Assembly: GCA_002104905.1 (NCBI GenBank)
Contig: MCFE01000002.1
Span: 248,001-312,000, forward strand
Source of the DNA: Basidiobolus meristosporus CBS 931.73
Taxonomy: Eukaryota > Basidiobolomycota > Basidiobolomycetes > Basidiobolales > Basidiobolaceae
Direction of reading: 5' to 3'
DNA: 64,000 nt
The notes under the pieces were generated by a model. That model saw only the letters and a list, made by a program, of their open reading frames with translations. It did no database searches and was not told the DNA's origin. This document shows positions 1 to 10,895 of this stretch, piece after piece. A program made the translations under genes and the position numbers. Every line of letters begins with the position of its first letter. Within the stretch, counting starts at the first letter, position 1.

Positions 1-2120
1 GTTGCTCATGTACGATGTGGACAAGGTGGTGATAGGCATGGACCTTGAGGTAATCGAACACCACACGCAGTGGCATTTGCTTCTAGTCACTGACTCGTTG
101 GATAGAAAGGAAATTACACCTGGGTGAGCAAAAAAACGATCCTTCAGGATTTACAAGTCAATGATGAACAGTTCCTGGACATTTGTATTCTCGCTGGCTT
201 CGAGTACAGTAGTACCTTCCCACCGCTGCAGAGTGATATGATGTCTTTCACGTTCAAGGGGGTCATTGATATGATCAAGCAATACAAGACTGGCTTCAAC
301 GCAGTCCAAGGGTTTGCCGACCATGCCGAAGTATGGCCAGAGCTGAAATGCTTCTTCATAAGCCAAGCACTAAAGCTCTCCGACTGTAGGTTATCAAGAC
401 TAAATATGTAGACCACTATTGTCGGATTCGCTGTGCCATCAAATATCATCCGATCCTTAACGAGGAGGGGCACGTTGAGCCTTTAAACATCGAAAACGCA
501 CCTACAGATATCCATGAGTTCATGGGCTACCGTCTACCAGACGAAGTTTATTTTTATCTCACCCAGTGTCTGATCAACCCTCAGGTAGCATGCTTTTGAT
601 GAGCTACTCCAGATCACTGCTAACGTAGTATTGTGCGAAAGGTGATCAACAACTTACAATCGGGAGTCTTGATTGAGCTTCCCCCTCTGTGTAACGGCGA
701 AACTCAAGAGTACCACCAGTTCCTTTCCAAATTACTGAAGATAAGAGTCCAGAGTCTTGGTCTTCTGGTCGAGCCCCTACATCAGTTTTATCATTCTCGC
801 AAAGTGGTAGCGTACACTAACAATCACAAATGCATCATTGAAGTTGTATGAAGATTTACTGGATAATGATCAGGTCTCTATCTTTTGGTTTGAGCCAAAC
901 ACCGAGCATCCCATGAGCCACAAGGACCTCGTTAAAGCCAGCGAATGGTCCATTCCTCAAAATGTGATTCAGCAAGCACAGAGAGCAGAGAATGTAAGTA
1001 CTTACGTCCCGGGACACAAAGCTTGGGCTGACATTTGGATACATCCCTATAGGGGCAGTTGGATCTGGGCCTAGCTCTATCTTCCTTGGCTACCTTCACT
1101 CAATCTCATAGCGCTAGCACTGTAAGTCATCCTTGATTTGCTGCCAACTCCCTCGGGACTGATTTTTATCATCGCACATAGCTTCTCAAAACCAAAGACC
1201 AAATTGTCCTGAATATTTTGCTCAAGCTGCTAGAGAGACGTAGGTTTGTATCCCGAGGAATTCAATTACCGGCGGGTTGACTCTAAGATCCGTTCTATCA
1301 TAGCTTCATTGAGCCCAATCGTACGCTGAGCAAATATGGTCGGGCTTATTTAGATGGTCTTAGACTAGGAGCAAATCAAAGATCCGAAGAGCTTTATCTC
1401 GCTCTGGAATTGATTCGTATGGATATATTGCGTGCGGAGCCCTATAGCAAGACATATTTCGGAGCTCCTACGGTTGGCACTGAGGAGGAAAAGAAGCACA
1501 TTACTCTTATTTGTAGAGTGGCTGGCTTGCTACGTATCCAGGCCAAAGCCCAGCCATGGGTTGGTAACCTCAACCGGGATCTATTGGTAATCAACGGATT
1601 CATCAAGAACCTATCGAAAAGTTTAAGAAATTTGATTGAGATGTCGACCCTCAACCTCTTCCTGACCAACCGGTGCACCAAAAGCCGAGATGATTATCTT
1701 GAAATAGCCTTCAGGTAACACTCGGTCTGTATGCTTCAACAGAAGCCAACTGCTAATTGGTTCAACAAAACAGCTTGCCGTTCTTGCATGATACCAACAC
1801 CGCGTTCAGTATTGTCACCAAGGCTTTCTTAGAGAAGAGAATTCAACTCGGTGGTGCAAGTGCCTCCGAAGCATTAGCATCGTTAAAACAAACGTTCAGT
1901 TCATGTATAGATTTGGAATCCGATCTGAAGACACTGTTCAGCTTCTGGGATCAGGTACTAATTACTTGTTTCTGGACCCCGTGCTCTTTCCTCATTTTGA
2001 CCCTCTTCTTGTTAGGTCTTCGCTGCTGTCAAGACATTGCATTCGGAGCAATCCTTGGAGGCCTCCAGATTCAATGAATATGTGAACGCCGATAAATGGC
2101 TGAAAGGATTCAGGCTTTAG
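1..2120 (+). CDS. MKT1: MKT1-like post-transcriptional regulator (5' end outside window)
   Basis: Family role: Mkt1 is an XPG/Rad2-fold protein without established nuclease activity that works with Pbp1 in translational control of certain mRNAs in the cytoplasm. Seen: the window opens inside the gene. Exon 1-49 reads LLMYDVDKVVIGMDLE, an intron runs to about 105, and the next exon carries VNDEQFLDICILAGFEYSS, the XPG-I type segment that follows the internal nuclease motif. Further exons follow at about 480-600, 633-840, 850-990, 1320-1700 and 1757-2118. The C-terminal block around 1470-1680 (VGTEEEKKHITLICRVAGLL) resembles the Mkt1 C-terminal domain. The stop is TAG at 2118-2120 after KWLKGFRL. 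It converges with the NSUN4-like gene. Exon edges are approximate. An alternative is another catalytically dead XPG relative. Confidence 0.75.
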
Positions 2121-2286
2121 TTATTTTCGTCCATAGGACCTCTCTATAGGGTGATGTTGAGTCTGTTAACAATAAACCACTGAAGCCCATTTGGTTGCCA
2201 AGCAATGTACACTATGTAGTTATAAAGGAATGTTGATGTTCATACTATATTTGCTAGTTGTTAGCGGGTACGAATGGGATAGGGCA

Positions 2287-3408
2287 TTATAGTTTCTTCA
2301 ACTTGGCGAAATACAAGGGGCCATATCCGTGGGCGGCATCTGGTAAACATATCCAACCATGCTTGGTTTTCTCACCCAACGGCCAGTTCTCTTGAACAAT
2401 CTCAAATGGAACCTTTGACTTGTTGAGCGCCCGTTCGATGACGCCATCATTTTCCAGTTCGCTCAATGCGCATGTGCTGTACACTATTGTTCCCCCAGGA
2501 CGTACCACTTTCAATGCTGACTGAAGCAAAGCAAATTGTCTTTTCGCTAGATTCTTCGACCTGGATGGGGTCCAAAGCTTGAACTCACTAGAGTCGTGTA
2601 AAATATGTCTATCAGATGAGCACGGCGCATCGACCAAAACCTTGTCATATCGATCCAGTCCGAAGAAAAGGAATTTCCATCCCTCTTCTCCCGTAATTCT
2701 CAAGTCAACATTGAATTCTTTCGGAATGTACTCTGCCATGACTCGACTGAGCGTCTTACGTCGTGTAGGTGAAGGCTCGTTACTGGTAAGGTGTCCGCCT
2801 ATTACCCCACTCATGCGCTGTAATATGCAGAGGGATTTGCCTCCTGGCGAGGCGCACATATCAAGAACATGTTCGCCAGGCTGAATATCTAAAGCCTCAG
2901 TAGCCAATACCGAACCAGCATCGAGTAAATAGTGAGTCAACAAACCCGTTGTCTCGTTCTTCTCCGGGCGCGGGAAGGAGTAACCACCTATATCCTCGGA
3001 TACTTGAAAGCACTCGAGGCTTTTGAATGGAAGTTTTTCTAACTTTAGCTCCTGCATGCTGTCCGGTATCGAAGGATTCTCTTCTGGCGAAGAGTATTTA
3101 TTTAGCAAACAACTATAGCGCTGAGGAGACTTCAGACTTGGGTGGAGCTGAGTCCAGCGAGCAGTTCCATAAATACTTTCATAAAATTCGCTGTATTCCT
3201 TTTCAACCTCGTCTAAAGTTTTTTGTGCTTTAGACTTACGATGTCGTTCTGTGGCTACGGGCTCCTCCGCTTGTTTTGCCTTCTGCTTACTTAACCACGC
3301 ATTTTGACTGAAAGAGCGCTCTGTTTGAGCTCTACAAGTCAACGCATTGTATACTCGTCCGATGCCAAGCGTGTATCTTCGGCTGATGAGTGACTGGTAC
3401 ATTCTCAC
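2287..3408 (-). CDS. NSUN4/NSUN3-like mitochondrial RNA m5C methyltransferase
   Basis: Single-exon 373-residue NOL1/NOP2/Sun-family protein that should methylate cytosine C5 in RNA using S-adenosylmethionine. Seen: the SAM-binding loop LDMCASPGGKS near residues 182-192; motif IV VLVDAPCSSDRH near 258, with one catalytic Cys; and motif VI IVYSTCALSELEND near 308, with the second Cys. The N-terminus is basic, rich in Arg and Ser and lacks acidic residues (MYQSLISRRYTLGIGRVYN), as in a mitochondrial presequence. Length and the DAPCSSDRH motif fit NSUN4/NSUN3 better than nucleolar NOP2. Two Met codons lie close together (residues 1 and 3). Inferred: it modifies mitochondrial rRNA or tRNA. It diverges from EXO1 across a 196 bp shared promoter region. 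Confidence 0.88.
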   Translation of the reverse strand: MRMYQSLISRRYTLGIGRVYNALTCRAQTERSFSQNAWLSKQKAKQAEEPVATERHRKSKAQKTLDEVEKEYSEFYESIYGTARWTQLHPSLKSPQRYSCLLNKYSSPEENPSIPDSMQELKLEKLPFKSLECFQVSEDIGGYSFPRPEKNETTGLLTHYLLDAGSVLATEALDIQPGEHVLDMCASPGGKSLCILQRMSGVIGGHLTSNEPSPTRRKTLSRVMAEYIPKEFNVDLRITGEEGWKFLFFGLDRYDKVLVDAPCSSDRHILHDSSEFKLWTPSRSKNLAKRQFALLQSALKVVRPGGTIVYSTCALSELENDGVIERALNKSKVPFEIVQENWPLGEKTKHGWICLPDAAHGYGPLYFAKLKKL

Positions 3409-3604
3409 CTACTGAAAGCCCTATGCACTTTATTATAATTCAAAATTTCTCGTATGTCATGTGACCAGATTGTTGGTGTTTATGAAAAGCAGGTTTGTTT
3501 ATTCGAATATCTATTCTGCCCAATAGCGTTTCCTCCAAGTTATATTCTCGTGCCGTCGAGAGTACATATATTCGTTATCCTTTTGTTGCGCTTTCAGTTG
3601 CATC

Positions 3605-6139
3605 ATGGGGATATCTGGACTACTACCACTACTGAAACCTATACAGAAGAAGACACACCTCTCTTCCTATGAAGGCCAAACTATCGCTGTAGACGCGTAT
3701 GTATGGTTGCATAAGGGCGCATTCGCATGTGCCAAAGAGTTATGTTTGAACGAACCTACCAAAAAGTAAATATTTATATTCTTACTGGTATTTGGTCGAA
3801 GCGCTTCACTATCATGTTTCAGTCAATAACCTTCATAAACGTATAGGTACATCACGTACTGCATGAATAAAGTGAAGATGCTACGAAGCTTCAATATCAA
3901 GCCACTGCTAGTGTTCGATGGAGGACTGCTTCCTTCCAAACTAACGACCGAATTTGAACGAGCAAGGTGAGCGTTGAGAGAGTGGTGTTGTCGATCCTTG
4001 ATATTGACGGGATTTTCGTGGATTTCAGCTCACGAAGCACCAATAGAATCAAAGCCATTGAACTGTACGAGAGAGGCAAGAGAAAGGAGGCAATGGACTA
4101 TTTCCAGAAATGTGTGGATATAACCCCGCAGATGGCATTTCAACTGATTAAAGTTTGTCGTTATTTCGCCATCAGGCTAACCTTGAATCAAGCTGACAGC
4201 AACTGTTAGGCCCTGCGAGAGGAAAACGTGGAATTCATAGTTGCGCCCTATGAGGCTGATGCACAACTAGCTTATCTTGACAAAATAGGACGAGTTTCGG
4301 CGATCATCACTGAAGATTCTGACCTCCTTGTCTACGGGTGTAAATGTGTAAGTTTCATGGAGAGCGTAAGAGATGACGTGGATGGTAACGATGTTGTAGG
4401 TGATTTTCAAATTGGATCACCAAGGCAATGGTATAGAGGTCAAGATAGAGGATATCTCGAAGATGAGCTCGATATTTTTGGACTGGTCACATTCACAATT
4501 TCGTCAGATGTGTATCCTATCTGGTTGTGACTACCTAAAATCCATTCCCGGCGTGGGCCTGAAAACTGCACACAAGTACTTCCAAAAATATCGCTGTTTC
4601 GAAAGGGTGAGGAGCTCCAGTAGCCTACGGAAGGATTCTTCGATTTACACGCTTTGTACGCTTGCACAATATATTAGGTTATCCGGATACTGCGGCTGGA
4701 GAACTCGTTAAAGATTCCTGCTGATTATGAGCAGAAATTCCAGCGGGCAGAGCTAACGTTTAGACATCAGCACGTGTACTGTCCTGAAGCCATGAAGTTG
4801 ATCCCATTGAATCCGATTGAGGCTGGCCTAGAAACAATGGTTGTGGATTTTATTGGCAAGTATGTATTCACTGCTGTTACTGTAGTTTGGCATCGACACG
4901 TGTTAACTCTGCATAGATCTCTGCCTTCAAACATTGCTAAGGACATCGCTACTGGTATCCTTGATCCAGCCACATACCAACCTTATATCGAATGCGTCAG
5001 CGTTCCTACACGGAGGATCAAGGTATGCATCCAGGTACCTTGGATCTTACTTCACTCCATCACACTTACCATGCCTATATTAGGTCATCAAATGTATCAA
5101 AAAACTGGATTTCTTTACTCCAAAACCAAAGAAATCCTCCAACCTGGAATCCACCGAATTACCGCAAAAGAGCAGCCTTTTTCTGGAGAAATCCCGCTCA
5201 GAACCTCGCTCTGCAGCCGTCTCTTCGTTTATTCAGGAAAGATCGAGAACGCTACTAGTCAGTACGCCAGAGCGTAGTTCTTTCTTCAAACCTGCGGGTA
5301 ATGAGGATCCGGAGATCACTACAACATTATTGCAAAATGAGAATCATATTCCACAAACCAGCTCAACCGACAATCTGATGGCGACAACTGAGCAAATACA
5401 GGCTGCGGAGGATGGTGTTGACTCGGAAATTAACCATGGACATATGGATCAAGCGCCAGAAACTCCGAACATTGGCTGTATCGCTGGTTATGATTCACCA
5501 ACACCTATTCGGACTAAATCCTGGGCGGAGTCACACCAAAGCCTGTCTCCAACAAAAGATTTGTTGGGGGCCAAACGCTGTATTACAGATGTGGACGCAG
5601 ATGATATATCCGACTTCGATAGAGCCCAACATCGTTTAATGCAAGTTGCGAAGAGCCTACGTGCCAAGTTCGCAAGAACAGAAAACGAACCAGTAAGTCA
5701 GGAGTGTAAACCTGTTGAGAGTACGGTAGCTGAATTCTCCATTACTTTAGCCATTATTGATGAAATGCCATTCTGTGATAACCCTGGATTCAAAGCCGAC
5801 CATATCGTTGACCAAATCAAAATCGACTTCGGAGTATGAACCATTCCTATCATTGACCAAATCAGAGCATGAACCATCCCCATCATTGACCAAATCAGAG
5901 TATGAGGGTACGTGTTTACCAAGGAATTGCTATGGCGTGAGGTAACCGAGATCTCCTTTATTTCAGATCAAACAGCAACATGTAGAGAAACGCCTCGCAC
6001 CCCGACTGGCAAGAGTACTAGATACAAAGAAACGCCTCGCACCCCGACCAACAAGATCACTCGATTCTGCGCGGATAGTCCTACCCTTCCAACCAGCGCA
6101 CAAAAATTGGAAGCATTCAGATTTAGAGCCAAAACGTAA
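3605..6139 (+). CDS. EXO1: Exonuclease 1 (Rad2/XPG family)
   Basis: 5'-3' exonuclease and flap nuclease of mismatch repair and double-strand-break resection, acting in the nucleus. Seen: the start [11 protein letters not shown] is the invariant Gly-2 N-terminus of the family. The N domain has [12 protein letters not shown] and [13 protein letters not shown]; the internal domain has [19 protein letters not shown] and [13 protein letters not shown] with the metal-binding Glu and Asp residues; then [20 protein letters not shown] gives the helix-hairpin-helix. About eight introns are evident (near 3766, 3960, 4155, 4350, 4605, 4860, 5022 and 5908). The C-terminus is low complexity with two short repeats, SLTKSEYEP-type at about 5815-5905 and ETPRTPT-K-TR at about 5985-6060, and ends [12 protein letters not shown]. 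The repeats differ from the mismatch-protein binding tails known in yeast and human. Confidence 0.92.
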
Positions 6140-6819
6140 GATTACATTCCAACAAATTGGAGGGCAAGAGGAGTGCATGCATCCGACCGTATATGTCCAT
6201 TAGCATCATGAACGCTTTCTCCCTTTCACGCATAGAACGTAAGCCCCTTGAAAGAATAAAGATTATAGTGTAATACAATCTCGATACATATATCCGAGAC
6301 AGCAGATCTCCCGAAACCGTGCTAACGAAGTGCAATAGTGACATTGATAGAATATCGGAGGGAGTTGTAGAGATAGGCAGAGTAAACCGCCACAGAGGGA
6401 GTGGTGCAAGATAGAAACCTGGCTGGCACTTACCCAATAATCCACAGCACCCATGCGCATCAACTTCCAACCCAAATAACCAGGATTTTCCTGCCTTTAC
6501 CTGCTTTTCACCACTAAAAATACTCCTATTATGCGACCTAACGGGTGATTCAGACACTTGCACTGATATACGCTAGCGCTGATTCAGACTGATATTTTAT
6601 CCAAATCAATTTAGATGATCTCCGAAAATTCCTATACCTGCACTCATTGATCTGCTGCTTGAATGTTTCGCACACAATTTGTCGCTCCTATACTTCATTT
6701 CAGGGGGGTCGGTATCGCCTGTTTCTCCAGCGAGAATATATATATATTCCTATCCCTGGGAGGCGGCCAGCGTAACACCTTTCGACCTCTTCCTTTAGCA
6801 GCCTACCTCTGTACATATA
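6140..6819. other. Intergenic region with TATA-rich promoter
   Basis: No gene is recognisable. An alternating TA run (6737-6747) lies about 75 bp upstream of the RasGEF start and is a plausible TATA element. ORFs here on the minus strand have no recognisable motif. Confidence 0.4.
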
Positions 6820-7850
6820 ATGACTCGACCGAATTCTAGGAAGAAACATATCCCCATCACTACCAAAGCGATCAGCAAGATCAAGTTTCTGGAAGTAGAC
6901 GGCATGGAGCTAGCTTGCCAGTTGACTATCTTGGATTCTTTTCTTTACAATCGAGTATCTCCAATTGAATGCATTTACAAGGCATGGTGCCAGAAAGAAG
7001 AGTGGATGGCTTCAAACATCAAAAACAGTCTTCGGGTCCATCGCCAGGTAAGCTTATTCCGCTTACTTGACTGGAATTGGAGACGCATACCAATGAACCA
7101 TCAATTGCCAGATCACCAACTGGCTTGCTAGAGTGATTCTACTGGAGAAAGATACTATCCGAAGGATTGCACTGATCGAACATATTATCAACATAGCAAA
7201 TGTAAGGACGTACCATCCAATACATCCCACTCTCGACTGATCTCAACAATTCTAGCGATGCAACTTACTACATAACTTCAACACTACGAAAGCCATATTG
7301 GATTGCCTCTCGTTGAAGCAGATCCAAAGCCTTGAACAGACATGGCAGGTAATCTACTCTCGAATCTGACATGGCCGTTCAAACTCTTCAAGCTAAACCA
7401 GTGGCATTATCAAGTTCGTGAATCCAAAGGCCAAGGCCACACTAGAAGGACTCTTTCGCCTCATGGACGTGGGCAGTAACTTTAGAGAGTACCGCGATAG
7501 ACTTAAAAAGTTGGCTAAAGAGAATAAGGTTGCCACTGTTCCTTATCTAGGTAAAGCATTTTGGCGTTCGTATGAGATATGTGCTAAGCTTTCTGGGTAA
7601 AGAGCTGATTTTACAGGACCATGAAGAGAAACTCGAGTTTGATGCATCAGACATGATCCAAGAGATTGAGATGTTCCAGCACACATACAGTATTTCCCCC
7701 ATTCCTGAGATCCAGGCGTTTATTGATCACTGCTTGCATGAGCATGGACATCAGAAGGACTTTGATCGGCTAGCGGTCACGTTACAGGAGGATGTGAACG
7801 ACGAAAATCTATACATATTTATGCTGGGAAATCCGCGCCTTAGCTCCTAG
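6820..7850 (+). CDS. RasGEF (CDC25-homology) domain protein, short; reading frame uncertain
   Basis: Guanine-nucleotide exchange factor for a Ras-like GTPase by family. Seen: after the start at 6820 the exons spell SPIECIYKAW, ITNWLARVILLEKDTIRR, HIINIANRCNLLHNFNTT, ILDCLSLKQIQ, NPKAKATLEGLFRLMD and ISPIPEIQAFI, the ordered blocks of a CDC25 catalytic domain. Introns at 7048-7111 and 7202-7255 join in frame. Two later joints do not: the exon beginning at 7402 and the one after PYLG near 7552 are each off by one base with canonical GT-AG sites, in opposite senses. The product would be only about 270 residues, with no REM domain. It could be a real small GEF with unusual splicing, a decaying copy, or contain assembly errors. 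The domain call is firm, the gene model is not. Confidence 0.7.
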
Positions 7851-8920
7851 AGAAGAACAGCTCGATGTGATATCAATTCCTAGAGAATAGCAGTTTGACT
7901 AGCTGAAACCACTCTAATCTATTCTTGGCGGCGGTACCAATAAACCTTGTCAACATCAGGAATTTCTTTTCAACGCTATGCCGATGAATGGACCCTTGGC
8001 GTTGAATAGGGCTTACTTATTCTATTTTCAGACTGATCAGTGGGTTGCATGAAGATTGGTCTGTAAGGTTCAGGCATGATAGATGTTTCAGCTGGAAGCA
8101 ATGTGGAAGGGTTGTAGAGAAACCTTTGGAGAGTGGCTATGACTAATACTCCATAACCAATGAATGGACTTCAAATAGCCTAGAACATGGTCTTGAGGAT
8201 CAAGAAATGATCCCATTGCAATGATAATCACCTTCCTATTAGTGTCAATTGTCATAGCAACACTAGAAACACCGTTTCATTGGTGGTATATCAGCGAAAT
8301 GTGGAGTGTTACTGGCAGTTAATCTTATTTGCCAATCCATTGGGGCTTCAGTTTCCGATCCCGATCAAGAGATAAGTAGTCACTTGTTGCTAATTCATTG
8401 GATCGCTCCAGTTGCGGTCACAAATGATAGTCATTCTTACAAAGATAGTAGGTATCCTCAACGGCTGAAAGAAGCGGGACCGGTCGATTCAGCAAGTTCC
8501 GAAGCTAGCGACTTGGGAGCATGTTCGAAAATGGATTACTCTCAGAGCAGATTAAGCCAATGATATCTCAGTACTCGGATCCGTACTTCTTACTCTCACC
8601 GATTGAGCTAATAAAAAGCAGTTCAATCCGTCTAGCAAGATGTACACAGCCCTTTTCACATCCTACCCGACCAAAGCATGGACTCCATTTGCTCAAAGCA
8701 TGCTCCAAGTGAAACTCGTTCGTTCACAGATACTGGAACCCCTCAAACCATCCCGATCACCATGCTGCTATCTTTAAACACACTAAGAACAGAACGATCA
8801 ACAAACCACAATCAGACATCAAGTTGCATAGTATATGACATTCACTACATTTCCGGAAGAAAGCCTATACTGATCCTCTCTCTATCTCTACAGATTCCTG
8901 AGCCCCAACCACAGCCATCT
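7851..8920. other. Intergenic region, no gene recognised
   Basis: Upstream region of the Zn2Cys6 gene. A pyrimidine-rich stretch ending in an acceptor-like CTCTACAG at about 8886-8893 suggests an intron in the 5' leader, so a small upstream exon may lie here. ORFs at 8306-8563 and 8678-8920 show no recognisable domain. Confidence 0.35.
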
Positions 8921-9424
8921 ATGAGAACAAGGCCGAACACTAGGGTTGCTCGCAGATGCAAAAAATATACTGCAAGCTGGAACCCCGTGTTAAGGCCCAT
9001 CCCCACCATTGAAATCTCCTACCCTACTCCGCCTCCTTCGAGACCAGATAATATCAAAAAGGTTTATGTACAGAAGGCTTGTATTAATTGTAAATCATCC
9101 CACGTAGCCTGTGATACTAGCCGACCATGTCTCCGTTGCCTTCGCAGCGGTAAATCCTCAACCTGTATTGATGCTAGTAGAAGGAAACGGGGAAGACCTA
9201 GTGCTAAGTCAACATCCTCTACCGATGACTCCGATACCAGCATCGATAGTCCAATCAAACTCCGGCCGATAGGAATGGTGAACCTGGAGGACAGAGACTC
9301 TCTGAGCTTGCCGGGGGTCTACGAAGCACCAGACACTATATATGAGAAAACATCCCTCAGAGCCATTCTACTTCATCCATCGGATTTAGATCGAAAAGAA
9401 CCACTCCACTATCCCCCATCATGA
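8921..9424 (+). CDS. Zn2Cys6 binuclear-cluster transcription factor
   Basis: Fungal-type DNA-binding regulator. Seen: the cluster ACINCKSSHVACDTSRPCLR continuing CLRSGKSSTC gives the spacing C-X2-C-X6-C-X5-C-X2-C-X8-C. It is followed by RRKRGRP, a basic AT-hook-like or nuclear-localisation segment. Known: the form with His in the first loop and RPC-x-RC in the second half is typical of the Ert1/AcuK/Rds2 gluconeogenesis regulators, but the PAS-like C-terminal domain of those proteins is not visible here. The start at 8921 (MRTRPNTRVARRCKK) is chosen because the upstream in-frame stretch from 8678 looks like leader and intron sequence. At about 168 residues it is short for this class. The Mig1-like zinc finger lies immediately downstream on the same strand. 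Confidence 0.8.
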   Translation: MRTRPNTRVARRCKKYTASWNPVLRPIPTIEISYPTPPPSRPDNIKKVYVQKACINCKSSHVACDTSRPCLRCLRSGKSSTCIDASRRKRGRPSAKSTSSTDDSDTSIDSPIKLRPIGMVNLEDRDSLSLPGVYEAPDTIYEKTSLRAILLHPSDLDRKEPLHYPPS

Positions 9425-9963
9425 TCCTATACAAGGTTGATTCCATGTAAGGCCAATGGTTGAATCATCGCCCTCACCCTTATACATTGTTGATTAATGT
9501 TGTGTACATGGAGGATTACCAACTGATTCCAAACGCCATAGACTAATATCAGAGTGCAAATCAAGTGCAGCTTCCGAAGCAAGAATAAATCGGAATTTAT
9601 TAAAGCATTTTTGCTATGCTCCCACAATAATAAGCAGATAATAGGTAAATAGCCTATGGTACAGATGTTGCGATCTAGCTGTGCATTTCCCGTATGTGAT
9701 CTTCAAGTAGGAAGATAAGCCGTTAATTCTACGGCGACAACACTAGGAAAGCCCGAGGACTGCATGAAAAAGCATCAAGATTGGCCGTTTACTTGCACAG
9801 TTACAACTGACATGGAGTATCGTGGTGGGTGGAGAGATGTCTCTTTTAGAACTTGTGGACAACGCAGCGGAGCGCATACAGGACTGATTTTATTCATAGA
9901 TTCCGAGGCGGAATCCACAACCAAGGGCATAACGCTTGGCTGATTCGGGTAAAGCCCCACATG
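9425..9963. other. Intergenic region, no gene recognised
   Basis: Holds the 3' flank of the Zn2Cys6 gene and the promoter of the C2H2 gene. ORFs on both strands here lack recognisable motifs. Confidence 0.35.
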
Positions 9964-9971
9964 TATAAATA
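9964..9971 (+). promoter_or_regulatory. TATA box (TATAAATA)
   Basis: A consensus TATAAATA lies 36 bp before the ATG at 10007, which supports that ATG as start rather than the in-frame GTG-type codon at 9974, which is too close to the TATA box. Confidence 0.55.
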
Positions 9972-10006
9972 TTGTGGGTGGGAATCTTCCCTTTATTTCA
10001 CACAAG

Positions 10007-10726
10007 ATGTTTTCGAAGAACACACTACTCTCCTACGCTGCCAGCGAGCCCAACACTGCGGAAACTGACAACAAATTGCCTCCTCTACGTCCCTACAAAT
10101 GTAAAACATGTTTCAAGGCGTTCCGAAGATTGGAACACCTTAATCGACACATCCGAATCCACACTGGTGAAAAACCCTACGCTTGCTCTTTCCTAGGCTG
10201 CGATCGAAAGTTCTCCAGATCCGACGAATTAGCTAGACACTCGCGAGTTCACACCAAGAAATGCTCCGACAAAACCAGAGTCCCCAAGCCGCTATCATTC
10301 CCATTCCCGTCGATGCCCTTCCCCCACCCATATCCCTACTCACCAGAACCGAGCCTCTATTCTCAACATCTCTCTCCACATCCCCAAATGTATTTCCAGA
10401 GGCCTTACCACTCTCCACCCAACTCTCAATATTTCCCTACTCGTCACGAATCCTTAGGCAGCCCCAGAGAGATGCTACCAGCATCAGGACCCGGCGTATT
10501 TGGCAAGCCAGCTGGGTTTGCACCTTTCAATGCATTTGACCGATATGCACAGCCTGCCAGTCCTGCACTTTCTTCAAATCCCTCCTCCAACACTGGTTCG
10601 GATTCTGAAGAAGACTCACTACCCAGAATCCAACTACCACAAATCGTCACCCAGTCCGAAAGCAACACCACAGGACGATCATACAAATTGGCCGACATTC
10701 TCAACGTGAGTTCCGTTTGTGAATAG
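10007..10726 (+). CDS. C2H2 zinc-finger transcription factor, Mig1/CreA type
   Basis: Seen: two adjacent C2H2 fingers near residues 28-80, [20 protein letters not shown] then [18 protein letters not shown] and [13 protein letters not shown]. The second finger has the four-residue Cys spacing of the Mig1/CreA/Wilms/EGR class, and the RSDELARH recognition helix predicts binding to a GC-rich GCGGGG-like site. The rest is rich in Pro, Ser, Tyr and His, with an acidic-serine patch [13 protein letters not shown] and a C-terminal segment [13 protein letters not shown]. That last segment recalls the short leucine-containing repressor motifs of this family. Known: Mig1/CreA proteins mediate carbon catabolite repression. 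Assignment to glucose repression here is inference, since early fungi hold several paralogues. Confidence 0.83.
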   Translation: MFSKNTLLSYAASEPNTAETDNKLPPLRPYKCKTCFKAFRRLEHLNRHIRIHTGEKPYACSFLGCDRKFSRSDELARHSRVHTKKCSDKTRVPKPLSFPFPSMPFPHPYPYSPEPSLYSQHLSPHPQMYFQRPYHSPPNSQYFPTRHESLGSPREMLPASGPGVFGKPAGFAPFNAFDRYAQPASPALSSNPSSNTGSDSEEDSLPRIQLPQIVTQSESNTTGRSYKLADILNVSSVCE

Positions 10727-10895
10727 AGAGAAGCGGGTGGCTAAAAATTAGAGCATATATACAGATTTATTATTTATTATACTTATTTATTGAATTCCAA
10801 CAATACGGGTCTGCCCAATAAAATAGAGTCGAGGGATCATTGGCATAGATGTTTACATTGAACTTCCTTTGTTGGCTTTGGTCATCTTCTGTAAC

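Noticed and set aside
1-6139. MKT1 and EXO1 as a tandem duplicate pair because both have the XPG fold
   Set aside because: The two belong to long-separated branches of the superfamily and an unrelated gene lies between them; proximity is probably chance.
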